From Verrucomicrobiales bacterium (GTDB taxonomy: Bacteria > Verrucomicrobiota > Verrucomicrobiia > Verrucomicrobiales > SLCJ01), in NCBI GenBank assembly GCA_024636835.1, contig JAGXGH010000102.1, forward strand, positions 1 through 64,000: DNA of 64,000 nucleotides. The letters are read 5' to 3'. Shown piece by piece: positions 34,697 to 42,842 of the stretch. Both the position numbers and the translations under genes were made by a program. The notes beneath the pieces were generated by a model. That model had not been told where the DNA came from. It worked only from the letters and a program-made list of their open reading frames with translations, and did no database searches. The stretch's first letter is position 1; each line of letters starts with the position of its first letter.

Positions 34697-35890
34697 CTAT
34701 CCCTTCCCAACACCCAGTGAATTCAAAAACCGCTCTATCCTCACAATTGCTTCGCGTAGTTCATCAAAACTCGTCGCGTAGCAGCACCGCAAAAACCCTT
34801 CACCAGCCAATCCGAATGCAGTGCCTGGCACCGCAGCCACATTCTCCGCTTCAAGCAACTGCGTGGCGAACTCTTTGCTCGTCAACCCCGTCGCACGAAT
34901 GTCCGGGAAAACGTAAAATCCACCACCAGGATCAGCTGTGGGCAATCCCATTCCATTGAGTGACTTCACCATGAATTTCCGACGTCGATCATAAGCTAGT
35001 CGCATCTCCTCAACGGCTGGCGCACCATTCTCCAGCGCCTCCACAGCCGCGGCCTGACTAGTGATTGGAGCACAAAGTGCGCCATACTGGTGAACTTTCA
35101 TCATCGCCTCGATAAGGAATGTCGGCGCACAGGCGTAGCCCAGACGAAAGCCCGTCATGGCAAAGGCTTTGGAGAACCCATGCAACAAGACCGTCCGCCC
35201 CTTCATTCCTGGCTCCGCTGCGATTGAGCGGTGTCGCACACCGTCGTAGCGAAGCTCGCTGTAAATCTCATCAGTAATGACCACCAAGTTTCGCTCGATA
35301 CAGAGCTTGGCGATCTTACGCATCTCTCCCTCATCCAGCACTGCGCCTGTTGGGTTGGTTGGGAAGTTTAACATCAGCACCTTGGTCTTAGGCGTGAGCG
35401 CTTTCTCGATCTCCTCAGCACGCAGCGAAAAACCATCCTCAAAATACGTTTTCACCGGGACCGGCACACCATGAACCATCGCGATGCTTGGGTGATAGGA
35501 CACGTAGCACGGCTCGTGATAGATCACCTCGTCACCAGGATTGATCAGCGCGCGCAAGGCAATATCGATGGCTTCAGAAACACCCACCGTCACGAGGATT
35601 TCGTTGGCGTCATTGTAGTCGACATCAAAAAAGCTCTTCACATACTTGCGGATGCTCTTCCGCAAACTCGGCATGCCTAGATTCGACGTGTAGCTGGTTT
35701 GACCTTTCTCCAGTGAGTAAATCGCCGCTTCCCGGATGTGCCAGGGTGTGCGGAAATCAGGCTCACCGACACCGAGGGAAATCACTCCCTCGCGCCCTTG
35801 GACGAGTTCGAAGAAATCACGAATCCCGGATCGTGGGATGTTTTGTATATGCTCGGCGACGACCGAGGGACTGAGTTCGTTTTGCGACAT
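34697..35890 (-). CDS. Class I/II PLP-dependent aminotransferase
   Basis: The 397-aa fold-type I aminotransferase has the PLP lysine at K241 in GFSKAFAMTGFRLG, with the phosphate-binding Arg after it, NFPTNPTG (cofactor Asn), ITDEIYSELRYDG (Asp and Tyr that contact PLP) and substrate Arg in FLRCCYATS. It resembles aspartate, alanine or aromatic aminotransferases of the Iγ group. It directly follows an Lrp/AsnC regulator gene (43 bp), so control by an amino acid is likely. The substrate cannot be read from sequence. Confidence 0.93.
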   Translation of the reverse strand: MSQNELSPSVVAEHIQNIPRSGIRDFFELVQGREGVISLGVGEPDFRTPWHIREAAIYSLEKGQTSYTSNLGMPSLRKSIRKYVKSFFDVDYNDANEILVTVGVSEAIDIALRALINPGDEVIYHEPCYVSYHPSIAMVHGVPVPVKTYFEDGFSLRAEEIEKALTPKTKVLMLNFPTNPTGAVLDEGEMRKIAKLCIERNLVVITDEIYSELRYDGVRHRSIAAEPGMKGRTVLLHGFSKAFAMTGFRLGYACAPTFLIEAMMKVHQYGALCAPITSQAAAVEALENGAPAVEEMRLAYDRRRKFMVKSLNGMGLPTADPGGGFYVFPDIRATGLTSKEFATQLLEAENVAAVPGTAFGLAGEGFLRCCYATSFDELREAIVRIERFLNSLGVGKG

Positions 35891-35933
35891 TCCGTAAACT
35901 TTCTCTTTGCGTGGAAATTCAGAGCTTCACTCA

Positions 35934-36419
35934 TTAAGGAGTCACAGGAAGACGTGTATCACCAGTCTCCTGATGTGCCTCGAATCCAGCCTCTTTATAA
36001 GACTTCAACTTGAAGTGTGTTGCTGTTGAAAGCACGCCATCGAGCGTGCTCAACTTCTGCGAAACGAACTGCGCGACCTGCCGCAGGTCCGCCCCTTGGA
36101 CAAGCACGGCAAGGTCATAACCGCCACTCATCAACCAACACGACACCACTTGGTCAAACTTCGCAATTCGGTGTGCCAAACGATCAAACCCACCACCACG
36201 TTCGGGCGTGAGTCGCACTTCGATCAGTGCCGAAACATCAACTGACCCTGCCTTCTCCTCGTCCACAACCGTTTGAAAACCCAAGATTGTGCCGTCTTTT
36301 TCATACCCCGCTATCTTCGCCGCGACTTCTTCAACAGAGAGCGACGTTTGATCGGCGAGCGATTCAAGCGAGACACGCGCGTTACGGGAGAGGATGGACA
36401 GTAGTGGATCAGAAACCAT
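35934..36419 (-). CDS. Lrp/AsnC-family transcriptional regulator
   Basis: This 161-aa regulator has an N-terminal winged helix (NARVSLESLADQTSLSVEEV) and a RAM/ACT-like ligand domain (VSALIEVRLTPERGGG, VSCWLMSGGYDLAVLVQG). It heads the minus-strand group with the aminotransferase, CPBP protease and nadE, and probably regulates the aminotransferase in response to an amino acid. Length and domain order are normal for the family. Confidence 0.93.
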   Translation of the reverse strand: MVSDPLLSILSRNARVSLESLADQTSLSVEEVAAKIAGYEKDGTILGFQTVVDEEKAGSVDVSALIEVRLTPERGGGFDRLAHRIAKFDQVVSCWLMSGGYDLAVLVQGADLRQVAQFVSQKLSTLDGVLSTATHFKLKSYKEAGFEAHQETGDTRLPVTP

Positions 36420-36459
36420 GCCGGACTTTCCATGGTCATTGACGATTAGTCAAACAGAC

Positions 36460-36564
36460 TGTAGCGGCTCTTTGCAAGCGCCGGAGAGCGGTTGACGTAA
36501 CACGGCCAACACCTCGCACCCAAGATCCGCTTCGCTTCACGGCGCTTAAAAAGCCGCCGCTACA
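36460..36564. repeat. TGTAGCGGC...GCCGCTACA element, copy 2 (105 bp)
   Basis: It starts TGTAGCGGCTCTTTGCAAGC and ends AAGCCGCCGCTACA; the arms are inverted copies. The interior (GCCGGAGAGCGGTT ... AAGATCCGCTTCGCTTCACG) matches the copy at 37720 over nearly the full length in the same orientation. Together the two copies bracket the small gene at 36695 and the VapBC module. Confidence 0.9.
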
Positions 36565-36694
36565 GAGAAAACCGCGGCTCATTTTGGTTTCTCCTACACT
36601 CGCCTAAGCAGCAGTCACCTCACATTGCATCCATATTGACTAATGAGCGAAAACCTCGCCACACTTATGACGGAATTTCAGATTCAGCAATGCA

Positions 36695-36946
36695 ATGTCA
36701 GACGAGCAAAACATCGACCAAAAACACAGTTTTAATCCATTCCCGCTTGCCGCGTGGTTCTCGGGTGCACTGGTATTGTATTTTCTTTCTATCGGACCAC
36801 TTGCCTATTTCAACGAAAAAGGAATCATCTCAGACTCGACTCTGGGTATCCTTGGCGAAACGTTCTACGCCCCCATCGTCTGGCTCACGGATGAGTCAGA
36901 AACAGTGAATCAGCTCGTTAACGATTATGTAAGTCTTTGGAAATAG
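36695..36946 (+). CDS. Small membrane protein of unknown function (83 aa)
   Basis: Met at 36695 opens an 83-aa frame with a hydrophilic start, one clear membrane helix (PLAAWFSGALVLYFLSIGPL) and a second amphipathic stretch (GETFYAPIVWLTDES), ending VNDYVSLWK. Composition and codon use are protein-like. It sits between two copies of the TGTAGCGGC element, convergent with the VapC gene (16 bp). No family is recognised. Confidence 0.5.
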   Translation: MSDEQNIDQKHSFNPFPLAAWFSGALVLYFLSIGPLAYFNEKGIISDSTLGILGETFYAPIVWLTDESETVNQLVNDYVSLWK

Positions 36947-36962
36947 TCCTGAAGGATGTTAG

Positions 36963-37328
36963 TTACGAAGAATAGGGAACTCGAACTCTCGGATCACTTT
37001 CATCGAAGTCTCTTACGTTTCTCGTCACAAGAATGCACCCCTCGTGATCCGCGCTCGCAAGAATGGTCGCATCGGGGAGCTTCAATTTATGTTCTCTCCT
37101 CTCAAAAACCGCGCGTTCTGCAACATTTTTACTGAGTTCGATACATTTCATGGATCGAAACAGTGCCTCAGCAGCTGCACTCTCTTCATCTGACTCAGCC
37201 CCACACATGACTTCAATCCATGAAATGATTGAATACAAGGGATCTGAATATCTCTCGATCTCCACTCGTGCTTTCTCGAACCCCTGAAGGTAGTCTATGA
37301 GCACATCGCTATCGATTACAGCCTTCAT
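36963..37328 (-). CDS. vapC: VapC-type PIN-domain toxin
   Basis: A 121-aa PIN-domain ribonuclease. The acidic residues that bind Mg2+ are visible: D6 in VIDSDVLIDYL, E in IEVMCGAESDEES, and the Asp pair region LPDATILASADHEG and RNVRDFDESDP. It would cleave RNA (in known VapCs tRNA or rRNA) when free of antitoxin. The start at 37328 (MKAVIDS) overlaps the antitoxin stop as ATGA; the frame opens three codons earlier, but the overlap start is preferred. Confidence 0.9.
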   Translation of the reverse strand: MKAVIDSDVLIDYLQGFEKARVEIERYSDPLYSIISWIEVMCGAESDEESAAAEALFRSMKCIELSKNVAERAVFERREHKLKLPDATILASADHEGCILVTRNVRDFDESDPRVRVPYSS

Positions 37329-37543
37329 CGATCCCACTCTCCTCGAAGCTTGTCCACAAAAGTCCGGCTATCGATTGGACGCTTCCACGCACCAAAAGCC
37401 TCACTCCGCTCTTTATTGGCATTCGCCGCAAGCATCTCTCTCAACGCTCGCCTGATAGCCTCCGCGCGCGAAATCTTCTGAATCCTACACACATCAGCTA
37501 GCGCTTTCACTTCATCGTCCGGAATTTCAATGATTGTTCGCAT
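37325..37543 (-). CDS. vapB: VapB-type ribbon-helix-helix antitoxin
   Basis: The 72-aa protein starts with the ribbon-helix-helix pattern MRTIIEIPDDEVKALADV and RAEAIRRALREML, a DNA-binding dimer motif. The C-terminal tail (KRPIDSRTFVDKLRGEWDR) would wrap around VapC. The frame is open to 37630, but Met at 37543 is preferred: it begins the beta strand and lies right after a TATAAT box and a 16-bp palindrome that would be the operator. It overlaps vapC by 4 bp. Confidence 0.88.
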   Translation of the reverse strand: MRTIIEIPDDEVKALADVCRIQKISRAEAIRRALREMLAANANKERSEAFGAWKRPIDSRTFVDKLRGEWDR

Positions 37544-37568
37544 GATGACGTCATCATTCATCATTATA
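37542..37568 (-). promoter_or_regulatory. vapBC promoter -10 box and palindromic operator
   Basis: On the minus strand TATAAT (37568-37563) is followed after 5 bases by the perfect 16-bp palindrome ATGATGACGTCATCAT (37557-37542), whose last bases include the vapB start codon. Transcription would begin within or next to the palindrome, which is a natural site for autorepression by the VapBC complex. No good -35 box is seen. Confidence 0.6.
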
Positions 37569-37719
37569 GGATTGAATGCAAGATCAAAGCGGCTGCAGGT
37601 CTCGCCATGCTGTCGAAAGGATGACTCCACAAATTACTAGATGCCTGTCATGACATGAATTTACTCTAGAGATGAGATGAATCTGACAACAAAGGCGCAC
37701 AAGCAGTCCATCTTGCCCT

Positions 37720-37823
37720 CTAGCGGCGCTTTGCAGGCGCCGGAGAGCGGTTCGCGCTGCACGGCTACCATCTCGCACCAAAGATCCGCTACGCTACACG
37801 GCGCTTGAAAAGACGCCGCTACA
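37720..37823. repeat. TGTAGCGGC...GCCGCTACA element, copy 3 (104 bp)
   Basis: The left arm reads CTAGCGGCGCTTTGCAGGCG (first bases changed) and the right arm AGACGCCGCTACA. The interior shares GCCGGAGAGCGGTT and AAGATCCGCTACGCTACACG with the copy at 36460. It is in the same orientation as copy 2, so the 1.15 kb between them is bounded by direct repeats. Confidence 0.9.
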
Positions 37824-37833
37824 GAAGAACAGC

Positions 37834-38334
37834 TCAATACCCCTTCTTCCGCATCATCTCGCTAAGTTGCTGCTGGAACGATTGCATGTCCGCCTCGTTC
37901 GGGCGGTAGCCGACTTCGTCGGGCTCGATTCCAAAGCGCCCCATGTTATCGATCATCCACATCGCGGTTTTTGCATCGCTAAATCTTACCTTGCCGCTGA
38001 CCACTGCACCGGGAATCACGATCTCATCAATGCTCACTGTGACATTCGTCGCACCCTGAGGCATTTCAGGCTCATCTGTTGAATCGCCTAAATCAGTTTC
38101 TGACTGAACTTCTTTGACCACCTCAGCCTCTTCAGGCTCATCTTCGTCGTCATCACCCGGCTCTTTCACCTCAAGTCCAAGGTCCAAAGCGAGAAAGCGC
38201 GTGTCCATGTAAGTCATGCGAAATCCAAACTCCTCTTCAACGCGTTTCTGGATGCCTGAGAGGCCAATCCCCTCGACTGCCCATTCCCCAAGCTTCGACT
38301 TTTGCTCATCCGTCAAATTACTGGCAATACTCAT
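37834..38334 (-). CDS. Conserved-looking cytoplasmic protein of unknown function (166 aa)
   Basis: The N-terminal 60 residues are helical (LTDEQKSKLGEWAVEGIGLS, IQKRVEEEFGFRMTYMDTRF) and could be a helix-turn-helix-like domain. A very acidic linker follows (residues 62-95), then a beta domain (TNVTVSIDEIVIPGAVVSG) and a C-terminal segment with YRPNEADMQSFQQQLSEMMR. I do not know a named family. It stands alone; the nearby repeat ends 10 bp after its stop. Confidence 0.6.
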   Translation of the reverse strand: MSIASNLTDEQKSKLGEWAVEGIGLSGIQKRVEEEFGFRMTYMDTRFLALDLGLEVKEPGDDDEDEPEEAEVVKEVQSETDLGDSTDEPEMPQGATNVTVSIDEIVIPGAVVSGKVRFSDAKTAMWMIDNMGRFGIEPDEVGYRPNEADMQSFQQQLSEMMRKKGY

Positions 38335-38419
38335 GACGCGACACTCATTGCACTCGACCGTTAGGTCAAGCCTTGTCTAAGCTCGCCGCGACTCTATCTC
38401 ATCCTATTTTTCCCTCTTT

Positions 38420-39766
38420 ATGCCCGACGCAGCCACCCGCAATCCCCGCTCGTTTCTCTGGTTTCGGGTATTCTTCAATTGTCGGTTCTACTACGCAATC
38501 TACGCCATCCTGTTCCTCGACTACGGACTGACGGCATCGCAGTTCGCCATCATGAATGCAGTCTGGGCGGCGGCGATCATTTTACTCGAAGTCCCGTCCG
38601 GCGCACTCGCTGATCAAGTGGGCCGCAAAAACCTCGTGGTATTTTCCGCCGTTTTGATGGTCGCTGAGATTGCCGTGATCTGTTTCACGCCCATCAACGC
38701 AGCATGGACATTCCCTCTTCTCGTCCTCAACCGCCTTCTCAGCGGCGCGGCCGAGGCTGCTGCCAGTGGAGCCGATGAAGCACTCGCCTATGAAGCCATG
38801 CCAGAGAACGATCGCGATGAAGCGTGGTCTGACCTGACTGGTAAAGTGATGAAAATCACCTCCTTCGGTATGATGTTCACCATGGCAACTGGTGCGTTTC
38901 TCTACGATGCGAGCGCAGTCACAAAGGCACTTTCGTGGATCGGTATGACCGTCGATCTTCAGACCGGCGACACCCTCAAATGGCCGCTCTACATCAACGG
39001 CATCACCGCCATCGGCGCGCTCATTGCCGCCCTTTCGTTTTCCGAACTCCGTGAAAGCCACGACACCTCAAATCTCTGGAAAAGCGTGCGAGAGAGCTTT
39101 GCCAGAACTCTCGAAACAGGAAAATGGATTCTTCACACGCCAGCTCCACTCGTGCTCATCATGGTGGGGATTCTCATCGACGGCGCGCTTCGCCTTCTCG
39201 TCACCAATGCGAGTCAATACTACCGCATGGTGGATATTCCCACCGCGTGGTTTGGTGTTCTCGGTGCAGTCGCTGCGGGGATCGGCATCTTCTCCGCCGC
39301 CTATGCCCGCCATCGACACAACAAATTCAAGGCATCAAGTAACTTCCGCCTGACGTGGATCCTCGCGATGCTCACACTGATCACCCTCGCCTACCCGATC
39401 AAATACTGGGGAGCGCTCGCGCTCTTTCCCTCGTTTATCGCCATGCAGATGCTCGGCTATTTTCTCTCGCAGCACATCAACGCGGTCACCCCATCGGATA
39501 AACGGGCGACCGTCCTCAGTTTCAAAGGACTCAGTATGAACCTGGCATTCGGCGGTGCCATGGTTATCTATTGGCTGCAATCATTCATCATCCAACAAAA
39601 CAACCGCGACTCTGAGCTCAAGCAATTCTCAGCAGCCATCGAGTGGTGGCCGGTTATTTTTCTCGTCGCCAGTATACTTGTTTGGATATGGATGCGCGCC
39701 AAATTCGGTAAATCCATGACCGATATGATTACCGCTGCCAAACATCGACTCTCCACAAAAGATTAA
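38420..39766 (+). CDS. Major facilitator superfamily transporter
   Basis: The 448-aa protein has about 12 membrane helices and the MFS motif A between helices 2 and 3 (GALADQVGRKNLVVF). Helices include WAAAIILLEVPSGAL, TFPLLVLNRLLSGAAEAAAS and GVLGAVAAGIGIFSAAY. The acidic motif SGADEALAYEAMPENDRDEA after helix 4 is typical of the MFS group often annotated as multidrug or permease proteins without known substrate. It overlaps the convergent anti-sigma gene by 4 bp at the stop codons. Confidence 0.88.
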   Translation: MPDAATRNPRSFLWFRVFFNCRFYYAIYAILFLDYGLTASQFAIMNAVWAAAIILLEVPSGALADQVGRKNLVVFSAVLMVAEIAVICFTPINAAWTFPLLVLNRLLSGAAEAAASGADEALAYEAMPENDRDEAWSDLTGKVMKITSFGMMFTMATGAFLYDASAVTKALSWIGMTVDLQTGDTLKWPLYINGITAIGALIAALSFSELRESHDTSNLWKSVRESFARTLETGKWILHTPAPLVLIMVGILIDGALRLLVTNASQYYRMVDIPTAWFGVLGAVAAGIGIFSAAYARHRHNKFKASSNFRLTWILAMLTLITLAYPIKYWGALALFPSFIAMQMLGYFLSQHINAVTPSDKRATVLSFKGLSMNLAFGGAMVIYWLQSFIIQQNNRDSELKQFSAAIEWWPVIFLVASILVWIWMRAKFGKSMTDMITAAKHRLSTKD

Positions 39767-41472
39767 CGTCGCGGACTGGCGAGCACCGGCATCTCAGACG
39801 CCATTTCCCGCGGCACCTCAGGGCATTCAGGAAGGCTCTTCACTTGCTTAACAAGAGCCAGGAACTCAGCACGCCGACCGTCGTGGTCACGCCCAAGCGC
39901 ACCCTTGGCGAGACGTTCGATCCGCTCGTAGTTCAAGGTATCCGATGGCAGGTCACCTTTGAGACGCAGGCCAAATCCTGCCACCGCTGCAGCAAATCGA
40001 AAATCATCGTCCAGCGAGCGCCAAAGCTTCATCACCGGCGGCACGGATACCACTTCTTTCTCATGCTGGAGTGTGCCTGGGACACGATAGATCAAGCGCA
40101 CGCTCAACAAGTCACTGCTCTCGTCATCGCGATCGAAAATCCCCGCATAAAGCCCGACAGGATGATGCACACCACGCTCTTTCATATCGCTACGGCGAGA
40201 CACCTCACGGTTTTTATCCACCTCATCCAGCTGGAGAGGAACCACTTCATAGAGTGCTGTCACAGTCTGGTTGCTATGCAAATCCGCTCCCGTCTCCGCA
40301 TCATGGATAACACCACCAATCGCGGCGTCCTGACTACAACGTGAGTAACCGATCAAACGATAGCTCTTCACCATTGCTGCATTAAAATCTGCCACCACTC
40401 CAAGATCACTCGCCACGACTTCATCCGATCCACCACCCGGAACATCGCGACCACGTATCCCCACACGAACCAAGGCGTGAGATGCATTCCAAGGACACTC
40501 TCCAGTTTCGACGGACACACTCAGACGCTCGCCGTAAGCAGGCTCGGGATAACTGTAGGGGAAGTAGTTCACCAACTGTTCGACGGCAACGATATCCCTT
40601 TCAGGCAAACGCGACTCGCGGCGAACATTTGTCCACAGTGTTTCGTAGAAATCCGAACCAGCGACCACAGGAACAGCAGAGACGCCGTGAACCTTCGCTA
40701 CACGGAATCCATCTGATTCCATGTTCGGAGCGAGTTCTTCGTTTTCAGCAAGCTCGACCGAACCCTCCGGGTCGGCAGCACTTTCCTCCACCGTGGCGGC
40801 TTCGGCAGAATGTGTCGCATGCGACATCACATCAGCTAACCAAGCTTCCCATGATGCGCGCTCACTCTTCTCCTTGTCATCGCGACTACCATCAACGGAC
40901 GCCAACAGCGATTCTGATGTTGTCACTTTATCAGGCAGGGACAAGCGCACCCTCATCTCGTAACCATTCTCCTCAGCCGAGGCGACCATCGGATTCGATT
41001 CCAATTCATCCAACAAAGAGCCGCCCTTGGCTGACGTCATCTTATCAGCCAACCCTGAGTTAAACACACCTAGGAAAAACGCACCACCGACCACAAAAAT
41101 CACCCCAGCCGCGATAGCCGCTGTGTTGAATGCCTTTCGAGGAGAAAAATACGCACTGCGTTTCGCCGCGTCAGTCACTTCTAAGCTGGCTACAGTAGGT
41201 TCGGTCTCGTCAACAGAAGGTGAAGTGGATTCACCGGATAAAACCGTGTCCAAATGATCGAACACCGCATTCCGCTGGCTCTCACTGAGCCCGCCGGGGC
41301 CGATTCGCAAGCCACTAGCAAGCGCGTCGACTACTTCGATGGTGTCTTCGGCTTTTCCTCGCAGATCCGCATCACCGCGCAGCACTGCCTCAAAGTTGGC
41401 AAACTCATCAGGCGGTAATTCGCCCAACACGTAGCTCGTCAGCTCTTGAGGGTCTGGATCAATAGGAACCAT
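39763..41472 (-). CDS. Anti-sigma/YfbK-like protein lacking the VWA domain
   Basis: This 569-aa protein has a cytoplasmic anti-sigma-like start (PQELTSYVLGELPPDEFANF), a membrane helix at residues 113-136 (AAIAAGVIFVVGGAFFLGVF), and an acidic linker. Residues about 268-342 match the N-terminal YfbK domain (VEQLVNYFPYSYPEP, GECPWNASHALVRVGIRG). Residues from 352 match the C-terminal YfbK domain (DFNAAMVKSYRLIGY, TVTALYEVVPL). In ordinary YfbK proteins a VWA domain with a DxSxS metal site lies between these; here they join through VPGGGSDE, so the VWA part is absent. The adjacent ECF sigma gene (73 bp upstream) is the probable partner. Function: likely envelope-signal anti-sigma factor. Confidence 0.8.
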   Translation of the reverse strand: MVPIDPDPQELTSYVLGELPPDEFANFEAVLRGDADLRGKAEDTIEVVDALASGLRIGPGGLSESQRNAVFDHLDTVLSGESTSPSVDETEPTVASLEVTDAAKRSAYFSPRKAFNTAAIAAGVIFVVGGAFFLGVFNSGLADKMTSAKGGSLLDELESNPMVASAEENGYEMRVRLSLPDKVTTSESLLASVDGSRDDKEKSERASWEAWLADVMSHATHSAEAATVEESAADPEGSVELAENEELAPNMESDGFRVAKVHGVSAVPVVAGSDFYETLWTNVRRESRLPERDIVAVEQLVNYFPYSYPEPAYGERLSVSVETGECPWNASHALVRVGIRGRDVPGGGSDEVVASDLGVVADFNAAMVKSYRLIGYSRCSQDAAIGGVIHDAETGADLHSNQTVTALYEVVPLQLDEVDKNREVSRRSDMKERGVHHPVGLYAGIFDRDDESSDLLSVRLIYRVPGTLQHEKEVVSVPPVMKLWRSLDDDFRFAAAVAGFGLRLKGDLPSDTLNYERIERLAKGALGRDHDGRRAEFLALVKQVKSLPECPEVPREMASEMPVLASPRR

Positions 41473-41545
41473 GAAATTCGAAAGGGTGTAAATTGTTAGC
41501 TAGCTAGTGTTCGATACGTCAAACTCTTCGCCATACTGTCAGCTT

Positions 41546-42109
41546 TTATCCGCGCACGCCTTCTCCGCTCTTGAGAAAATCCTCGGCGCGACGTTGCTCA
41601 AGTTTCTCACGCAAGTTCTTCAATCCAGTGTGAAGGAGGAAACCAACATTGCCCGATTTCAACCCGGTCACTTCAGCAATTTCCTTGTAGCTCATGTTCT
41701 GCTGAAAACGCAGTAAGATGACCTCTTTCTGGTTGTGTGGAAGCTCTTCCACCCACTCCAAAACCTCCCGAGTCTGATCACGCTGCGAGGACAGGGACGC
41801 AGGATCGAGGTGGCTCACATCTTCGGCGTCCGGCACTAGATCTGACACCACCATCCTGCTTTCCTTGCGGATCACATCAAAGGCGCGGTTTCTCGCCACG
41901 GTGTAAAGCCACGCCTTCACATTCTCCTCAATCTGCTCGGGATCTTGATTGCACAAGCGCATGAACGCATCCTGCACCACGTCCCTCGCCCGCTCGTGAT
42001 CACCCTTGAGAAGCCCCGCCACATAGTAAACCAAGGCTGATTCGTGATCGCGCAATGATCGTTCGACGATTTCACGGATTCGTTGGATGGGGTCGTCTTG
42101 TGTGGTCAT
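41546..42109 (-). CDS. ECF-type RNA polymerase sigma factor
   Basis: This 187-aa sigma factor has region 2 (KGDHERARDVVQDAFMRLCN, VKAWLYTVARNRAFDVIRKE) and region 4 (LPHNQKEVILLRFQQNMSYK, EIAEVTGLKSGNVGFLLHTG). It is co-directional with and 73 bp before the membrane anti-sigma/YfbK-like gene, the usual sigma/anti-sigma order. It would bind core polymerase and turn on an envelope or stress regulon once released. Its own promoter lies in the divergent spacer up to 42322. Confidence 0.94.
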   Translation of the reverse strand: MTTQDDPIQRIREIVERSLRDHESALVYYVAGLLKGDHERARDVVQDAFMRLCNQDPEQIEENVKAWLYTVARNRAFDVIRKESRMVVSDLVPDAEDVSHLDPASLSSQRDQTREVLEWVEELPHNQKEVILLRFQQNMSYKEIAEVTGLKSGNVGFLLHTGLKNLREKLEQRRAEDFLKSGEGVRG

Positions 42110-42322
42110 AAACCTGAATAGTGAAAGGTGAAAACGCGTGCTCTAAAGGTATAACACCCATCGAGTCTCCTTTATTAGAGTAAATGATAACAATTTTTGC
42201 CTTTCCTGACTATCCCTAAAATAAAGTCTCACCAAGGATTCCATATCGACAGATTTTACTCGCGTTTCATTCGTCCGTCCGTTGACATTCGCCGAGGCTA
42301 CGACAAACTAGAACCCGCAACC

Positions 42323-42787
42323 ATGACCGAGCGCGTTTTCCTGTTTGTATGCACTGGCAATACCTGCCGTAGCCCTCTAGCCGAAGGCTTGCTGAGGCAT
42401 GCTCTCAGCGATAGACCGGACATCATCGTGAAATCCGCAGGAGTCGCCGCCGGAAATGGCCAGGGTGCCAACCCACAAACCCTCTCCGTGCTCGAAGAAG
42501 TCGGCATTGACCTTTCCTCCCACCGCTCGCAAAGCGCCAACAACAGCCTTCTCAACGACGCGGAATGGATCGTCGCCATGACCAACGACCATCGCGATAT
42601 TATGATCAGCATGTTCCCGGAAGCTGCCGATCGCGCCAAACTCCTCTGCGACTTCATCCCCGGACAAGAAGGACAAGACGTTCCCGACCCCATCGGCATG
42701 GGACGCCAAGCTTACTTAAACACCCGCGACGTCATCGTCGAAGCCATTCCTGGAATTCTCGCTCACATTGGGAAACCCAAGGACTAG
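42323..42787 (+). CDS. Low-molecular-weight protein phosphatase (YwlE-like)
   Basis: The frame is open from 42197, but Met at 42323 starts the conserved core directly (154 aa). The P-loop CTGNTCRSP (C(X)5R-S, with T in the position that favours arginine-phosphate in YwlE-type enzymes) lies at residues 9-17 after VFLFVC. The catalytic Asp is in DFIPGQEGQDVPDP. These enzymes remove phosphate from tyrosine or arginine. It is directly upstream of the RpiB-GlyA gene, repeating the Bacillus order ywlE-ywlF(rpiB)-glyA. Arginine-phosphatase activity is an inference from the motif. Confidence 0.85.
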   Translation: MTERVFLFVCTGNTCRSPLAEGLLRHALSDRPDIIVKSAGVAAGNGQGANPQTLSVLEEVGIDLSSHRSQSANNSLLNDAEWIVAMTNDHRDIMISMFPEAADRAKLLCDFIPGQEGQDVPDPIGMGRQAYLNTRDVIVEAIPGILAHIGKPKD

Positions 42788-42842
42788 CCTTCTCCATTTC
42801 CAGCCCAGACCAATCAACACTCACTTCTAACCTAAGAAAACC

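Noticed and set aside
42110-42322. Longer N-terminus for the phosphatase from 42197
   Set aside because: The extra 42 residues are not conserved-type sequence; the family starts just before the P-loop at 42323.
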